DNA from: Sordaria brevicollis
Taxonomy: Eukaryota > Ascomycota > Sordariomycetes > Sordariales > Sordariaceae
Direction of reading: 5' to 3'
NCBI GenBank assembly: GCA_033439795.1
Contig: JAUTDP010000011.1
Coordinates: forward strand, 1,488,001 to 1,552,000
Length of the DNA: 64,000 nt
Numbering within the stretch: the first letter of the stretch is position 1; the number at the start of each line of letters is the position of its first letter. Shown here piece after piece: positions 37,229 through 50,450 of this stretch. Below the pieces are notes generated by a model. That model had not been told where the DNA came from. It was given only the letters and a program-made list of their open reading frames with translations, and did not search any database. Made by a program: the position numbers and the translations under genes.

Positions 37229-37248
37229 ATTCCTATAAGAGTAAATAA
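37229..37248. repeat. E palindrome, copy
   Basis: AATTCCTATAAGAGTAAATA, a mutated form of the 20-bp palindrome, between ORF-a and ORF-b. Other decayed copies lie at 37755-37772, 37817-37838, 37877-37897 and 39259-39278. Confidence 0.7.
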
Positions 37249-37299
37249 TTAATACCCTTTATAATTATACCGGTAAAACGGCAAAAGTTTAAAATTTAT

Positions 37300-38350
37300 A
37301 AAAATAAAGTTAATGAAGAATACCCGTTCCTTAAGGATTTTATAAAGGTTAGCGATTTATAATTATTATATTATACGCTTATATTACGTATTTAAAATTT
37401 CGATTTATATTCGAATAAATCGAATAAATATATAAATACAATAATTATTAAAGCCGGTTATTTAATAAACGCGGGGTATTATAACTTTAATAAGATTACC
37501 GCCGTAGTTTTATAATTCCCTAAGTATAATAGTATAACCGATTTTAAATATACTTTTACCGAATTATAATTAATTAATAAAAATTCAGAAGGCTTTAAAA
37601 AGTTTAATAGGAGTTAAGTCCCCGGTTAAACGCTTATGTATAATTTTACGTTAATATAGGAATTTAATGCAACGTTTTTTATTAGTATATTAAGGTATAA
37701 ATTTATTAAGGACTATTATTAATATATCGATTATAATTATAAATACTTTACTAATTAAATCCTATAGGAGTCGGGAATTGCTATTTTAAATTTATTTTAA
37801 TTGGAATTGATTAATTAATTTTAATAAGAGTAAATTATATTAACCTAAATAATTTATACCCGTTTATTTTCTTTATTTTAATAGGAATAAATTATAAACC
37901 CTATATAATTTATAATTTATATAATACTTATTATTAATAGAATTTAATAGCCGATTGGTTCGGACCTTTATTAAATATAAAGAGTTAAAATAGTAATTTA
38001 CTTTTCCCGTCTTTTAGGGTAATATTACGTAATATCCCGAATACGTTTAAGAACCTTATTATTATATATATTATAAAGGCTATTTAGAATTACTTATTCG
38101 TTAAATTGCTTATTTATACGGTAGTAATAAGAATTAGAAATACGCCTTAAATTAATCCCGGCGTAAACCCGTAGGCTATTTTATAGAAAGAGATTTTATT
38201 CGTAAACCTTTTCTTAATTCTATAACGATATTTAATGCGATTTAAATATTAGGGGGCGGTTAAATTTATATAGTATTAAGATAAATTCGCGGATACTGGT
38301 AGGTATTTAATTAACAATTAATTCCGGGTTTTATTTTTATTCGGTTATTT
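37300..38350 (+). pseudogene. E ORF-b, unrecognised (may be the N terminus of the helicase gene)
   Basis: From 37318 one frame runs for about 160 codons, interrupted only by TAA/TAG of RIP type; its text includes INAGYYNFNKITAVVL and YNFTLI. A palindrome copy at 37755-37772 lies in frame within it. It could be a separate small protein or an exon of the helicase gene downstream, which uses another frame. I do not recognise a domain. Confidence 0.4.
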
Positions 38351-38399
38351 TAATGGCCGGAGAAAGGGTATTTAAATATTTAATTCTATTAAAGGTTAT

Positions 38400-41300
38400 A
38401 AATTAAATGGCGAAAGATAAATAATATTAATTTTCCTTATAGATATCGATACCTAATTTGTAAAAGACCCCGAAGAAAATAAGGCCGAATATATATAATA
38501 AAGCGCCCTTATAACGCTCTAGTAAATTATTTATATAATCCGTACGGAAATGCCCGAATCCGATAATAACGAAGGTATTATAGACCGTTGGATTTAAACG
38601 GTATATACCCGTAACGTTTTAATATCTAATTAGGTTCTATAGTCTATTATTTTAATAAGCGCTAAGATTAGCGCCGATAAGGTTAATTTCGAAAGGGTTA
38701 TAAGTTTTAATATTGGATTAGGCGATACCGCCGAATAAATAAATATACGGTCTTTCTAATTAATTATATAAACTTATAGTAAAAAATAGGAAAAGCCTTT
38801 AATTTAAAAACTATTCGAATAAATAACCTATTTCCCTCTTTTTTATAATTCGGGTAATATTACTACTTAATATATTATTTAGGTAGAGGATATAATTTAA
38901 CGTCTTTTATATATAATAATTAGGGATATACTATTTTAGGACGATGCGTATTCTAAATTAAAATTATAAATAGAAATAGGCGTTATAATTAAAGTATTAA
39001 TTATTCGGAATTATTTTATAAAGAATATTATAGCGGATAGTAAATTAATAGTCGAGGGTACGCGGGCCTTTAAGTAAGAAGTTAACGAAGAGAAGATTAT
39101 TGTATAAAATTTACCGCCACCGTTTAAATTAAAGGAATTTTCGGAGAAGTTTAATTAAGCTAAATAGAAAATTAATAGGATTAATAATTATATATTACTC
39201 CTTTATTAAATTGTAAGTAAATTTTACTTATAATTAATTTCCACGGGAATTAAATTCCTAATTCCTATAGAAATAAATAATATTCGGGCTAATATTTAAA
39301 TAAATACTTTTATTATTTATAAAATAATACGCGGACCCCTTAGTAGGGTTATTTTATTTAATGAAGTAGGAACCGGCAAAATTTTAATTTATAGTTCTAT
39401 TTTATTTATAAAATATTAAAGACTCCTCGATTTAGAATAAAAGGGTAAAGTTATATAAGCCTATTTTAGCATTGTAGTCCTCCTACCTTCTTTAATCCTT
39501 TAAATATTTGAAGAATTATATAATATATTTAACGACTTTAAAATCTATTATTAGTACGCTAAATTTAATAGTATCCCGAGGGATAATTTTCGCTACAATA
39601 GGACTTTAAATTAAAGCCGGTTCGACGAATTAATAATTAAGTATATCGTAGGCCGCTATAAAGCGGATATTACCCGAATTATTATTATTACCGCGTTTAC
39701 GACGATTAATTAACGTTAAGGTTTTAGGGGTACGAAAAAAGTTTAAATATTATAGAGGAATTAGGCGTTTAATACAGATAAATACGTATAAAGGAAGGAC
39801 GCTTTTATAAATTAACGTATACGAAATTAAGCTCGTTAAAATAAAGAAGTTAAGGTTAAGAGGAGGGCGGAGCGTTGGGGTTCGGATTTTAACGTTAATT
39901 CGCTTAAAGTTAATAATAACGATTCGGACGAATAATTAGGTTTTAGAAATAAAAATTGTAATTCGGTATAAAATAACGCTATTATAATTAATTTTACTAA
40001 AGAGAACGTATAAATTTACCCCTTTAATATAATATTATTTTCTCTTATAAAAATAAATTAAAATATAAATTAATTTAATATAATTTTAAAAAGAAAATAT
40101 AAATAATTCCGTTCCGTTTAAGGATAATTACAATTCCCGACGCTAAATTTTAAATTATTATAATCGATAAAGCCCAATTTGCCCGGAATATATTTATTAA
40201 TACGTTTAGGACGATTTAATTATTATTAACCTTAATACGTTTAGTATATTCGGTTACGCCGACGTTAAATAAATTAATAAATATACGAATATTTATTACG
40301 TTCGTATAGTAAATTAAATTTAATAAGTTTTTTAAGCTATTTGCGTCTATTATTGGCGATAAAATGGCTACCGCTCTCGATTTAGCCCGGGACGAATCCT
40401 TTATTCCTTCTTTCGAGCCTAATAATTTTAATAACATTATTAATAGAAGGGCGTCGGCTATAGAGGTTAGTGAATTAAAGGAGATTTACTATAATTAGGG
40501 GTATCGATAATAATTCCTCTATCCCGATATTTAAAAGGCGATTACTAATTTAAGAAAAATAATTAATAATTTTACGATGTTAATTATTAAGGAGATACAA
40601 ATATTTATAATTAATAAGGGAATAATAACCCTATTAATGCTATTTAACGGTATAATAATATATCCTTCGTCCGATATCCTACTAATATAGATTAATATTA
40701 TTTATTTTAATTATAATACTCGGATGAATATTATTACGGAATATACCGATAGCCTTTTATAATATATTACCGGCGTGCCTATAATCGATATCGAGGACGG
40801 CGAATTTATTTCCGGTAAAGATAATAAAATAATAAATTTAAATATAACGTTAATCCGTCTATTTCAATTCCTCGCTTAGGATATATACGGCTATTTTATA
40901 TTATTATAAGACCTAAGCGTCTAATTTAATAATAATACTACTAAAAGTACCCTACTCGATATTATATAATTAATCGGTAAAAATAAGAAAGAGATCCTCG
41001 AATTGGCTAAATATACGGAATTAACCAATATTAAATTAGGTATTAACGTTGTAAATCAATTCGTTAGGTTCGATTTTAATAGCGGCTTATTATATATATT
41101 TACGTATTTAATACAAAATAGAAATATATTACCGCCCTCTAGTAAATTTAATATACTCTATTAGGTTTTCGGGCAATCGCCCCTATTTATTTAAATTATC
41201 GAAAAATATATAGAAATTATAATAATTTATAAGCGTATCTTCGTAGTCGCTAATTCTTTATAATCGTAAATATAAATTTATACCCTTTTATATTTATTCT

Positions 41301-42530
41301 AATTAAAATAAGGAATAATTTACTCCTATAGGAGTAAATAGGCGTATTTTATTAACGATAAATAAGATAATTTATTCTATTTTATAGAAGGTTAAATTTA
41401 AAGTTTAAATGATTTTTTCTAATTAATTATAAATTGAACGTTTAGAAATCGTCCGGAATTAGAATAACCCTTCTAAATATATTAACGTTTTAATCCTAAA
41501 TTCCGCGGTTTACGCCGCTGGTCTAAATTTCTATTATTAATGCTATATTAGAATCGGTTTCGGACTAATTTAGAATATAAATACTATTTTATAATATTTA
41601 GGTCGTTTATATTAAATTGGATAATAATAATCGGTAGAATAATTCCTTCTAATTATATATAATATTATTTACGATTAAACGGAGGAGCGAATCCTCCGTA
41701 AGGTGAATTTCTATTAATCCGCTTAGGAGAATAATATATTAATATTCTTATTTAATAAGTTTACGAATTTATATTTAATTTTTAATTAAATTTATTAGGT
41801 ATTCTTAACGCCGCCGGTCTATATTTTAAAACGCTATATAGATACGAGGCTACGAAGTATTTAATATCGTATATTTTTAATAAATATACTTAGGTTACCG
41901 AACCCCTATAAAGTATTTTCGTATATTATAACGAAAAGGCGATAATTATTAGCGAAATATATTCGCATTTTTTATTTATTATTATAAAAGTTATAAAAGT
42001 TAGATATAAAATCGATTAGGACGTTCTCGATTCCTTTATTCCCTTTATCGGTATGTATTATATTAATTCCGAAAATTCGTTTAATACGGTATAAAAAATT
42101 TTTAAAACGTTTAAGCGAATAGAAAAGGACGTTATTACGTATTTCGTTAAGCGGTATATTAAACCCGCTATAAAAGACGTAAAATTTAAAATTAAATAAT
42201 AAATCGTAATAGCGCGCGCTTTAATAAAGAGTAATTAAACGTTTAAAATAAAAGTCGAAAATAAAGAAGTTAAAGTACCGAATATTAAAAAAATTAATGA
42301 AAAGATTAGGGGAAAAAATAGTAGGGGTATTAACCCCTTAACGGTAAATTTTATTCGCTTCCGTAATATTATCCCCGCCCCTAAAAATAAGGAGTTTATC
42401 GATCCGAACGATAATTTTACTATATTAGAACGATTTCCGCCGGGCCCCGATTTTAATAATAAGGATAATCGTATAAATTTTAATTTAGCGGCCTAATAGG
42501 GCTATAAACGTTTTAAATCCTAATTTCCGA
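38400..42530 (+). pseudogene. E SNF2-family helicase/ATPase, RIP-degraded
   Basis: A DNA-translocating ATPase of the Swi2/Snf2 type, recognised from motifs in the right order and spacing. Motif I, NEVGTGK, is at 39360-39380 (family DExGxGKT; the leading D and final T are mutated by RIP). Motif II, DKAQ, is at 40166-40177 (family DEAQ/DEAH), followed by FARN. Motif III, SVTPT, is at 40250-40264 (family SATP/SGTP). The C-terminal helicase lobe follows: motif V near 41485-41530 (NVLILNSAVYAAGLNF) and motif VI near 41597-41623 (LGRLY.IG., from QxxGRxxRxGQ). Motif I is in a different frame from II and III, so an intron or indel lies near 40080. An acidic N-terminal region starts near 38400. The conserved text continues past motif VI to about 42500. 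A role in mobilising or silencing-escape of E is speculation. Confidence 0.75.
41319..41338. repeat. E palindrome, perfect 20-bp copy
   Basis: TTTACTCCTATAGGAGTAAA is its own reverse complement over all 20 bases. It lies inside the helicase gene, between the two helicase lobes. Confidence 0.95.
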
Positions 42531-42610
42531 TTACCGCCCGGGTATTACGTATACGTAATGAAAAACGAATAAAAGGTCCCGAAATTACTCCTATTGGAGA
42601 TAATTTTCAA

Positions 42611-42862
42611 ATATTTAGCCTAATCGATACTGGATTTACTTCAACTCCTATAAGAGTAAACGCCGAAGGATTTAAAAATTAAATTAGCAACGGGATATTT
42701 AGCCTAATCGATACCGGATTTACTTCAACTCCTATAGGAATAAACGCCGAAGGATTTAGAGATTAAATTAATAACGGGATATTTAGCTTAATCGATACCG
42801 GATTTACTTTAATTCCTATAGGAGTAAATGTTAAAGGATTTAAAAATTAATTTAGCGTTCTC
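42611..42862 (+). repeat. three 84-bp tandem repeats, in frame (28 codons)
   Basis: Units start at 42611, 42695 and 42779, an exact 84-base period. Each encodes a version of FSLIDTGFTSTPIGVNAEGF and contains one copy of the E palindrome (42642-42660, 42726-42744, 42810-42828). A further palindrome precedes the array at 42585-42605. The unit length is a multiple of three and the frame is kept, so the array was part of a protein downstream of, or at the end of, the helicase. Confidence 0.9.
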
Positions 42863-44170
42863 GAAGTTAAGGACGTCCTTAGCAAGTACCTAGTTCGTAT
42901 AGAGAAAGTTATAAGTATAATTGTTAAAAACCCCTTACTTAATAAATTTAATAACCGGGTTCCTAATAATTCGAAAGGAATTTTAAATAAAATTATAGTT
43001 TAGGCCTAAAGGCACGCTAAGGTTTTTAAATTATAGGCTTAAATACTTTATTTTACAATTATAATCGCGCGTAATATTTAAAATAATTCTAATATAAATA
43101 TACTCTTTAGCAAATTTAAATAATTTATAAACGATTATATTTATACGCTATATATATAAATAACCGGCTATAATGCCGTAATTTTAGAGTATATATTAAT
43201 TATAATAAAGCCCTATATTAATTAATATTTTATCGCTATTAGAAAGATACGTATTTTTAAGACCGGACGTTTTTAATTAAATTAAATACTCGATAAAGAA
43301 TATAATTTATACGATATAAATTATTATCGCGAAGTTTTAAAGAAGCGTTTTAATCGGATGGTAATCCCTCTTAAATAATAAACTTCCGCGGGAGTAAATA
43401 ACGAAGACCGTAAATTAAAAGAATTTATTCGGGTCGTTATAAATTATATAACTTAATTACCTCACCCCCCTTTTAAATTACCCAAAGGAAAGCAACCTAA
43501 AAGTATTTTTAAAATAAAGGAAGTTAATACTCTTTATAACCGTATTTACCCTCCTAATAATAACGGTACGGATAGAATCCGTAAATACAAATCCTAATTA
43601 AATTATAAAAATATATATTATAATAATAAATACGGTTCTTTTAATAAGGACGAATATTAATTCGTCTAGCGGTTCGGTAAAGCGGCAGATATATAGGCAA
43701 TTTATAGATTCCTAAGTAACGATATATATAACGACGAAGCGACAATTTAAACACCCAAGGCTTCGGCCAAGTACGTTCGCAATTATATTATTATTTACTA
43801 AGTTAATTTTAACGATAATTAATAGAGGCGCCCTATAAATTGTAAGGAATTTATTTTATTTTATTTGAATTATTCTTTTTATAATTGACCTTTATAGTTT
43901 AAAAGAATATAGGATTAAATTAAATAAGGGCCGGGCATTATTAAAGGCTATAGAGGTATTAAATATTTAAGGTTTAAAGATTTTGATAATCAATTATATA
44001 ATTTCCCGCCCAACGTTAATAATTCTATATAAGCCTATAGTAATTATAATCGTACTCGGTATATAATAATATTGGAATATAATAGTGAAATAATTAAATG
44101 AATTTATAATATATAATAAATAAGAAAGTAAAAGTGAATAATTATTATCGTAGCGAATTATATTTCTATT
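42863..44170 (+). pseudogene. E ORF-c, unrecognised, continuing from the 84-bp repeats
   Basis: One frame continues from the repeats for about 430 codons with RIP-type stops. Legible parts include SVLEVKDVLSKYLVRIEKV near 42850, KLPKGKQPKSIFKIKEVNTL near 43480 and an acidic Asp/Tyr-rich stretch near 43610-43760. I cannot name a domain. It may be the C-terminal part of the helicase protein, since the repeats show no obvious start or stop, or a separate gene. Confidence 0.45.
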
Positions 44171-44848
44171 TATATTTAACTCTCAAGACGGATATTAATA
44201 AGATAATACAACCGATATAAGGTCGGGTTACCCTACTTTACCGAATACGAAAACCTAATTAATTCGTTCGTTTAATGGTTATACCTATAGCGATATATAA
44301 TTAAACCCCCTTTTAATACGCTAATCGGTATAGGGTAAATACTAAATTAAGAATTATATATATATAATTAGGGTAAATTACTTTATAGGTTTATTATTAG
44401 GGATATATAATACTTCGATTAATAGCCGGTTATAGAATAAGAGAGGTAATAAAGCGGATAAACTCTATTCGGTGAATTTAGCGCCGGTACTACGGACTAA
44501 TAATTAAGTATCGGATACATTCCAATTTAATACATTTACGCACTTACGCGGAACTTCTATTTAATATCTATTTCCGGCACCCTATATATATAGCGTCCTA
44601 TATAAATATTATTATTTTAATAAAGAAAATCCCTAATATATAATTCACTATTAAATTAATACGGAAAATATACTTTAAAAAGATAATTAATAACGCTAAA
44701 GTATATAATAAAATTCGTAAATAATATAATCCAATGGAAAATTCAAGAGATAAAACGAAGTCGCTTCGCTTCCGATTTTATTTCTTAAAACCTCCCTCCT
44801 TCCTAACTCTAATTCATTCCCTATATTCTTTACTCTTTACCACTCTTT

Positions 44849-45236
44849 ACGCCTCTAAACACGACCTATAATTATTAATTATTACTATATCTTTTCGCAT
44901 CTAACTATTAAAATATTTTATTTAGCTTTTTACATACTATATTAATAGATATTTTCAATCTTTATAACGTATTACGAACGGCCCTTAAATCTTTAATTTA
45001 TTATTCATTTCGCGGGCAAATTTCGTTTTCCACCTTCTATTCACGCCTCCAAATATAACCCACGGATATTAATTTATTACTTCGTATTACCGTTTAATTA
45101 TTAAAATATTTTATTTAACCTTTCGCTAATTACATTACGGATATTTCGGTATTTTTAACGTATTGCGAACGACCCCTAGACTTTTAATTCATTATTCGTT
45201 TCGTAAATAGGCTTATCGAACGGAATAATAGGTATA
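44849..45236 (+). repeat. tandem duplication of about 194 bp inside E
   Basis: Two direct copies begin at ACGCCTCT (44849) and ACGCCTCC (45043). They share TATTAAAATATTTTATTTA, a TAACGTATT.CGAACG block and ATTCATTTCG-like text, with differences mainly of C/T type. The stretch 44200-45350 otherwise shows no gene. A promoter or spacer between ORF-c and ORF-d is possible. Confidence 0.65.
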
Positions 45237-45359
45237 TTATTATAGAGGATACTTTTAGGGATAATAATATAGATACTATTATCCTTAATATATAAATATC
45301 CTATTATTTATATTTAATAGCTTCGTTTAATTTATACCTCTAATAACCGAACGATTTTA

Positions 45360-46800
45360 ATAGCTATTAATCTTGCGAAGATATTAAATTTAAAGGTCGG
45401 GATAATAAATTAGAAGCGCATTTCGTTACCTAATAATTATTTAAAAAGAAGAAGATAGAAACGATATATAATAACGAATTGCCCGCGGGTAGCGGTAATC
45501 TCGGCAATTTATACCTTTATAATAATAAGCGAAATACCGGTTAAGAATTTATATTAACGAAGGGATTTAATTAGGCTAATTAAATAAATAATACCCAATT
45601 CCTCGTAATAATTATATTAACGCTTCGAAAGTAAAGAAACCCGCTCCCACTTTTTAATACTCTAAATAATCTTCCTTTCTATTATATTATAAAAGGGAAC
45701 CCTAAGGTTTATAGCGTTCGGATTCCTATTAAACGCATATAGGTCGCTTACGAAATTCGCTTTCCAAAGATAAAATTAAATTCTGAAGATTTACATTCAA
45801 TTCCGTATAATATAATTTTAAAACCCTTCGACTTTTGGGTATTAAAAACGATTAAATCTAAATTTTATTATTAATTTACCGTTTTGGTAATTCTTTCTTC
45901 GGAATACCCCCTAAGTAATTAACGGCTAAAAGATTATTAATTCCAATTATAAACCTATTTCGAAATTAAGGCGTTCGACCTCCTTTACGCTAATAAATTT
46001 TCTATATTTAATAATATTGTAATACGCCCTACGATTTAAATTATTTTTTAAAAAAAGTAAATAAAATATATAATTAATTATATGCCGAAAACTCTACCTA
46101 TACCCGGGACCCCGTTTTTACTATATAAAGCCTTTATTACCTAACCTTTATTTACCAGACGGGTAATATTATTTAAAATTAAAATTATTAAAGATAAGGT
46201 TAAAGGTAATAAAGAAGTAAATTAAAAGGATATAATAATTTTATTTAATAATTATTTAAAATACCCCGCTACGATAATATTTAGGAATATATTAAATAAG
46301 GCGATTATTGGCGGGATATATAATAATCGGCAATATTTTAGATAAATATTTCGAATTCTTCCCTTAAGATAGAAAGATTATATCCCGGTTTATAATAATT
46401 TAATTCTATAAGCTTTATAATATTCGCCGGACTAACTTAAATTAAAACCGAAAAACGAATTTTTAATAAATAGAATTCGCTTCCTATTCTATCTTTTATT
46501 TTATTTATAACCGGGGAATATAGAAGAGTTAAATAAGCCCCCCGCCCTTATAAATAGAAAATTACACCGTATATTAATATATTTAAATATTTACGCGTTA
46601 TAGTAATATACTATTCGAATTCGCTCGCAATATATAAATCTTTATTATAATGAATAATATTAATTAAAAGATTTATACGTTAGAGCGAAATAAGGGGCCC
46701 TATATATTATTAATTTATTTATAAAGATTAGAATTGAAAATAAATAAATTAATAGAATAGAATAATATATTTATAAAGAGAGTTTTCGTTTTTATTAATA
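45360..46800 (+). pseudogene. E ORF-d, unrecognised
   Basis: Coding-like plus-strand text with RIP stops. Near 45660-45900 it reads GNPKVYSVRIPIKRI and later DLHSIPYNIILKPFDFWVL; near 46090-46150 it reads PKTLPIPGTPFLLYKAF. No domain is recognised. Stops are almost all TAA or TAG, and the frame holds for several hundred codons, which argues for former coding. Confidence 0.4.
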
Positions 46801-47559
46801 CGCAATTACGCGTATTATTTTTAAAGATCGGTAAATATCGTATAGAAGCGCTTTAAAACGTAGAGTTTTAAAACGTAATACTATAAAACGTAACGTACGT
46901 TTTCAAAATTAAATTAAACGTAGGAATTTTTATTATACGGGCGGAAATTAAAATAATATTCGATTAATATATTAAATCGAAAGTAGGGATATTAGGAGAG
47001 GGTAAAATACTTTAATTTCGGTATAAGTAGGATAATATATAATAATTTAAAGAGAGTATATTTTTTGCATTTATTATATTATTTCGATATTATTTAATCT
47101 ATATATTAATAAAATATAAAGGATTTATTCTAAATCCTACGTTAATAGTGCGTAGCTTATACGCGGATATAATATAAACCGTATCTTTCTTTCGTCTAAA
47201 TTCTTTAATAATTATCTTCCTCCCTTCTTATAACCTTTATACGCCGTAATAATAACGTATATTAAAAATAAAGACTTCTAATTATTCCGGTCTTTATACG
47301 ACGAATATACCCCTAAAATCAAAAGGTAAATAGTATATACCTAATATCGTTTAATTTATTTTAATAATTATACCCCCAATTCCCTACGCCGCCGGCCCTA
47401 TACCGCTTCTATATAGGCCGTAATCCAAGTAATTTTCACTCTCCCTTTAAAGGTTAACGTCGAGGTTATTAAATTCATTACCGTGTAATATATTTACGTC
47501 TAATTCCGTAAATAACCCTCTACCCCTACTATTTTTAAAAATATATTAACCTTCGATTA
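46801..47559. other. no gene resolved within E
   Basis: AT-rich, mutated sequence between ORF-d and ORF-e. No frame stays legible for more than a short distance and no repeat or palindrome stands out. Confidence 0.5.
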
Positions 47560-47960
47560 TATAATAGGTACGAAGCCGAATAAATAAATTTACTATCGAT
47601 AGTCCGGTATAGGCGGTAACGTTTATAAATTCCTTCCCAGCCCTAGTATAAATATATTCGAAACGGTTTTTTAAGTAAATATTACGAAGGTATATAAATA
47701 AAAGGTAAGATCGGCTATAAAACTATAAATTATAAAAGATTTATAGAAATAGGCTAAATATTTATATTATGCTATATATCGTCTATTTAATAGGATTTGC
47801 GAAATTATATACAATTATATTTATATTTATCCTAAGGACTATTAAGATTTGGGTAAATTTAGCGTTTCGTAATTAGAGTATTATAATTTCCGGCAATTAG
47901 CGGACGGATAGTAATAATATAACGCTTTAAATAATAAATAATAAATATTAGTAAATTAAA
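47560..47960 (+). pseudogene. E ORF-e, unrecognised short stretch
   Basis: One plus frame reads IGGNVYKFLPSPSINIFETVF and, near 47790-47900, PKDYQDLGKFSVSQLEYY-like residues (Q positions now stops). It has no recognised domain and is likely an exon of a larger gene with neighbouring pieces. Confidence 0.35.
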
Positions 47961-47977
47961 TATAAATAAATATATAT

Positions 47978-48148
47978 TAATTCTAATAGGAATTAAAAAA
48001 TACCCGCGTATATTAACTCTAATAGGAATCGAAATAATCCTATATACATTAATTCCTATTAGAGTTAATTAATTTAATTATTATTTTTATTACTTTAATC
48101 CTACGAGAGTAAATTACGTAGAGGTAAATAATTCTTATAGGAATAAAA
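47978..48148. repeat. cluster of five decayed E palindromes
   Basis: Copies start near 47978, 48013, 48049, 48094 and 48125, about 31-45 bases apart. All keep the form TTAATTCCTATTAGAGTTAA or TTTACTCCTATAGGAGTAAA with RIP-like changes. This is the densest group in E. Confidence 0.75.
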
Positions 48149-48559
48149 TATAAGGGGATTGAATTAAAGTAAATAAATCACTACGAAATTGAGGTTTAGA
48201 ATAATTTTATCGGCGGCGCTTATAATTATTACCGGCAATATAGCGTTTAATTAATCGTAATTCCAGAATAGGAGGTAGGGCTAATAAATACGTAATATAT
48301 AATACACCCCCCTAAATTATAAATAGGGTAAGTTGTATATTATATTCCCTACTTACTATTATTTTAATAATAATTGTATTTCGCCTACTAATATAAATAA
48401 ATTTAATATCGGATATAATTTTCCTATATTCTTAAAAAAAGTCCTATTTATAAATATTTAGGTATTCCTACTCCCGTAATAAAGGAGTACGCTAAATAAA
48501 ATTAAATAAATTATAAATTATATCCAACGCTTTATTTACAATTATAATACAAACGACCT

Positions 48560-50450
48560 ACTACGAAATTTCGGGCGGTATAAAGACGATATATAATAAT
48601 TAAAAATCGATATTAGAGGGATAGTTTAACCCGAAGCGGTTTACGAAAAAATTATTTAAACGAAATAAAAGTAATTTAACTTACGATATAGGTTTTAGCG
48701 TTTTAGGCAGTAACTTAACTTTATTAGGGAGCGCCTTTATTTAATTAAATTAATAGTTATAACTATTATAATAGGTTATACGTACCTATTTCCTATTTAT
48801 AAAATCGATTTAATTTTAGAAGATCTTAAAAATAGTAGACCGAAAATACTTCGTATTAATAACTTTATATATATTAAGGTAATTAGTAATTAACGCAATA
48901 CGTTTATTAATATTCTTTTAAAATTATTTCTTAAAGCGAATATTATTAATAAAAATACCGAATTCAGAACTTATATTAAACGAATTACCGGGCTTAATAT
49001 AGCGAAGGGGTTAAAATTAAATTATATTATAAATATCGGTAATTATAAATAACGTTTACGAAAATTCTAAATCGGAACCGAATAAATTATTATCCGCTTC
49101 CGTTTAACGTAAAGTAATTAAATTAGAAAAATATCCGAATTTATTAAAAATATTAATAAAGTATAAAGAAGTAGGTTATCCTTAACTTACCGCCGCGTAT
49201 AGTACGCCCGAAACGCTATTATAGATTAATAACGTCCTAAAATATAATTTCGCTATATTATATTATACAAATAATATTAGGTATATTTATTCTTATACCT
49301 AATATAATAGTAAATATAATAATCCGATATTAGGAATCCGGAGTAATAAATTACTAATAAAACCGCTCCTAATCCGCGGGTCGGATATATAAATAATAAA
49401 TCTAAATAATTAGAAGGGCGGTAATCGGGGAGCGAATCCCTCGCCTAATTAGCGCTAAAATAAGGTACTTCCTCGCTTTATTAATTAAATTTTTATTATT
49501 AATATAAATAATAGTTTTTAATATAATCGAATCGGTCGGAATAAATAAGAATTCAAAGCGTTCGAAATACCGGGTTTCGCTAAATAGAATATAGTCGAAG
49601 ATAATATTAATATTAGGCTAATCGATTAATATACGGATAATACGAAAAGAATTTAGAGAATTACTAAGTAATTAAAAGCCGGTATATATCCGTACGTATA
49701 TTTCGGATTTTTTAATTAATATAATAATACAATTAAATTACGGGATAAAGAATAAAAGCGTACGCCGAAGTTAATAAAGGTCCGCGAATTTAAATCGGAA
49801 ATTATATTATTAATATATAGTATAAAGTTCGTTAATAATTATAAATACTATACGGCTAACGAATTCGGGGGAACGAAAATACTTAAAGAAGCGGTAATAT
49901 AAGGTTTATTCGGGACCGAGGAGGATATAAATATAATATTTAAAGATTATACGCTTCTAGAATTTATTATTCTTATAAGAATTAAAAATAAATTAAATAT
50001 AAGAGGGGATTTTTAGAGGTGTAATATATTTTATAAAGGTTTTGGTCGATAAAAAGTAGTTTAGTACTATAATACTAGGTAATAATATCCTTCTATTTTT
50101 AACCTAACCGATTTAAAGGGATAATTTGGATTATAATTTTATAAAGTAAAATAACCGAAATAATTTAAAAAATAATACTTTTACCGAACCTAATAATTAT
50201 AATAAGGATAATATCGTTATATTAATAAATAATCCGACGGATATATTTAATTTACTCTATGCGGGAACGACGGATAGTATTACTAAACTTTATTAAATTA
50301 ACCGGGTTAAATAAAAGACGGACAATAATATAAATAAACCGACGTTATAATTTTTAATATTCGTTTAAATTAGTATATTTAATAATTATAGTTATATATT
50401 ATTAGGAAATCCGGTTAGGGTATAATAAAATAGCGAATATAGTAATAAAT
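48560..50450 (+). pseudogene. E ORF-f, unrecognised
   Basis: Plus-strand coding-like region near the right end of E. One block at 48780-49150 reads KIDLILEDLKNSRPKILRIN and RTYIKRITGLNIAKGLKLNY. Another at 49840-50000 reads NEFGGTKILKEAV and FKDYTLLEFIILIRIKNK. A third lies at 50190-50300 (NNPTDIFNLLYAGTTD). Frames differ, so exons or indels exist. No domain recognised. If E has its own transposase, this or ORF-a is a place to look. Confidence 0.4.

Noticed and set aside
42611..42862. CRISPR-like array
   Set aside because: The 84-bp units are contiguous with no spacers and keep a protein frame. The genome is fungal in character.
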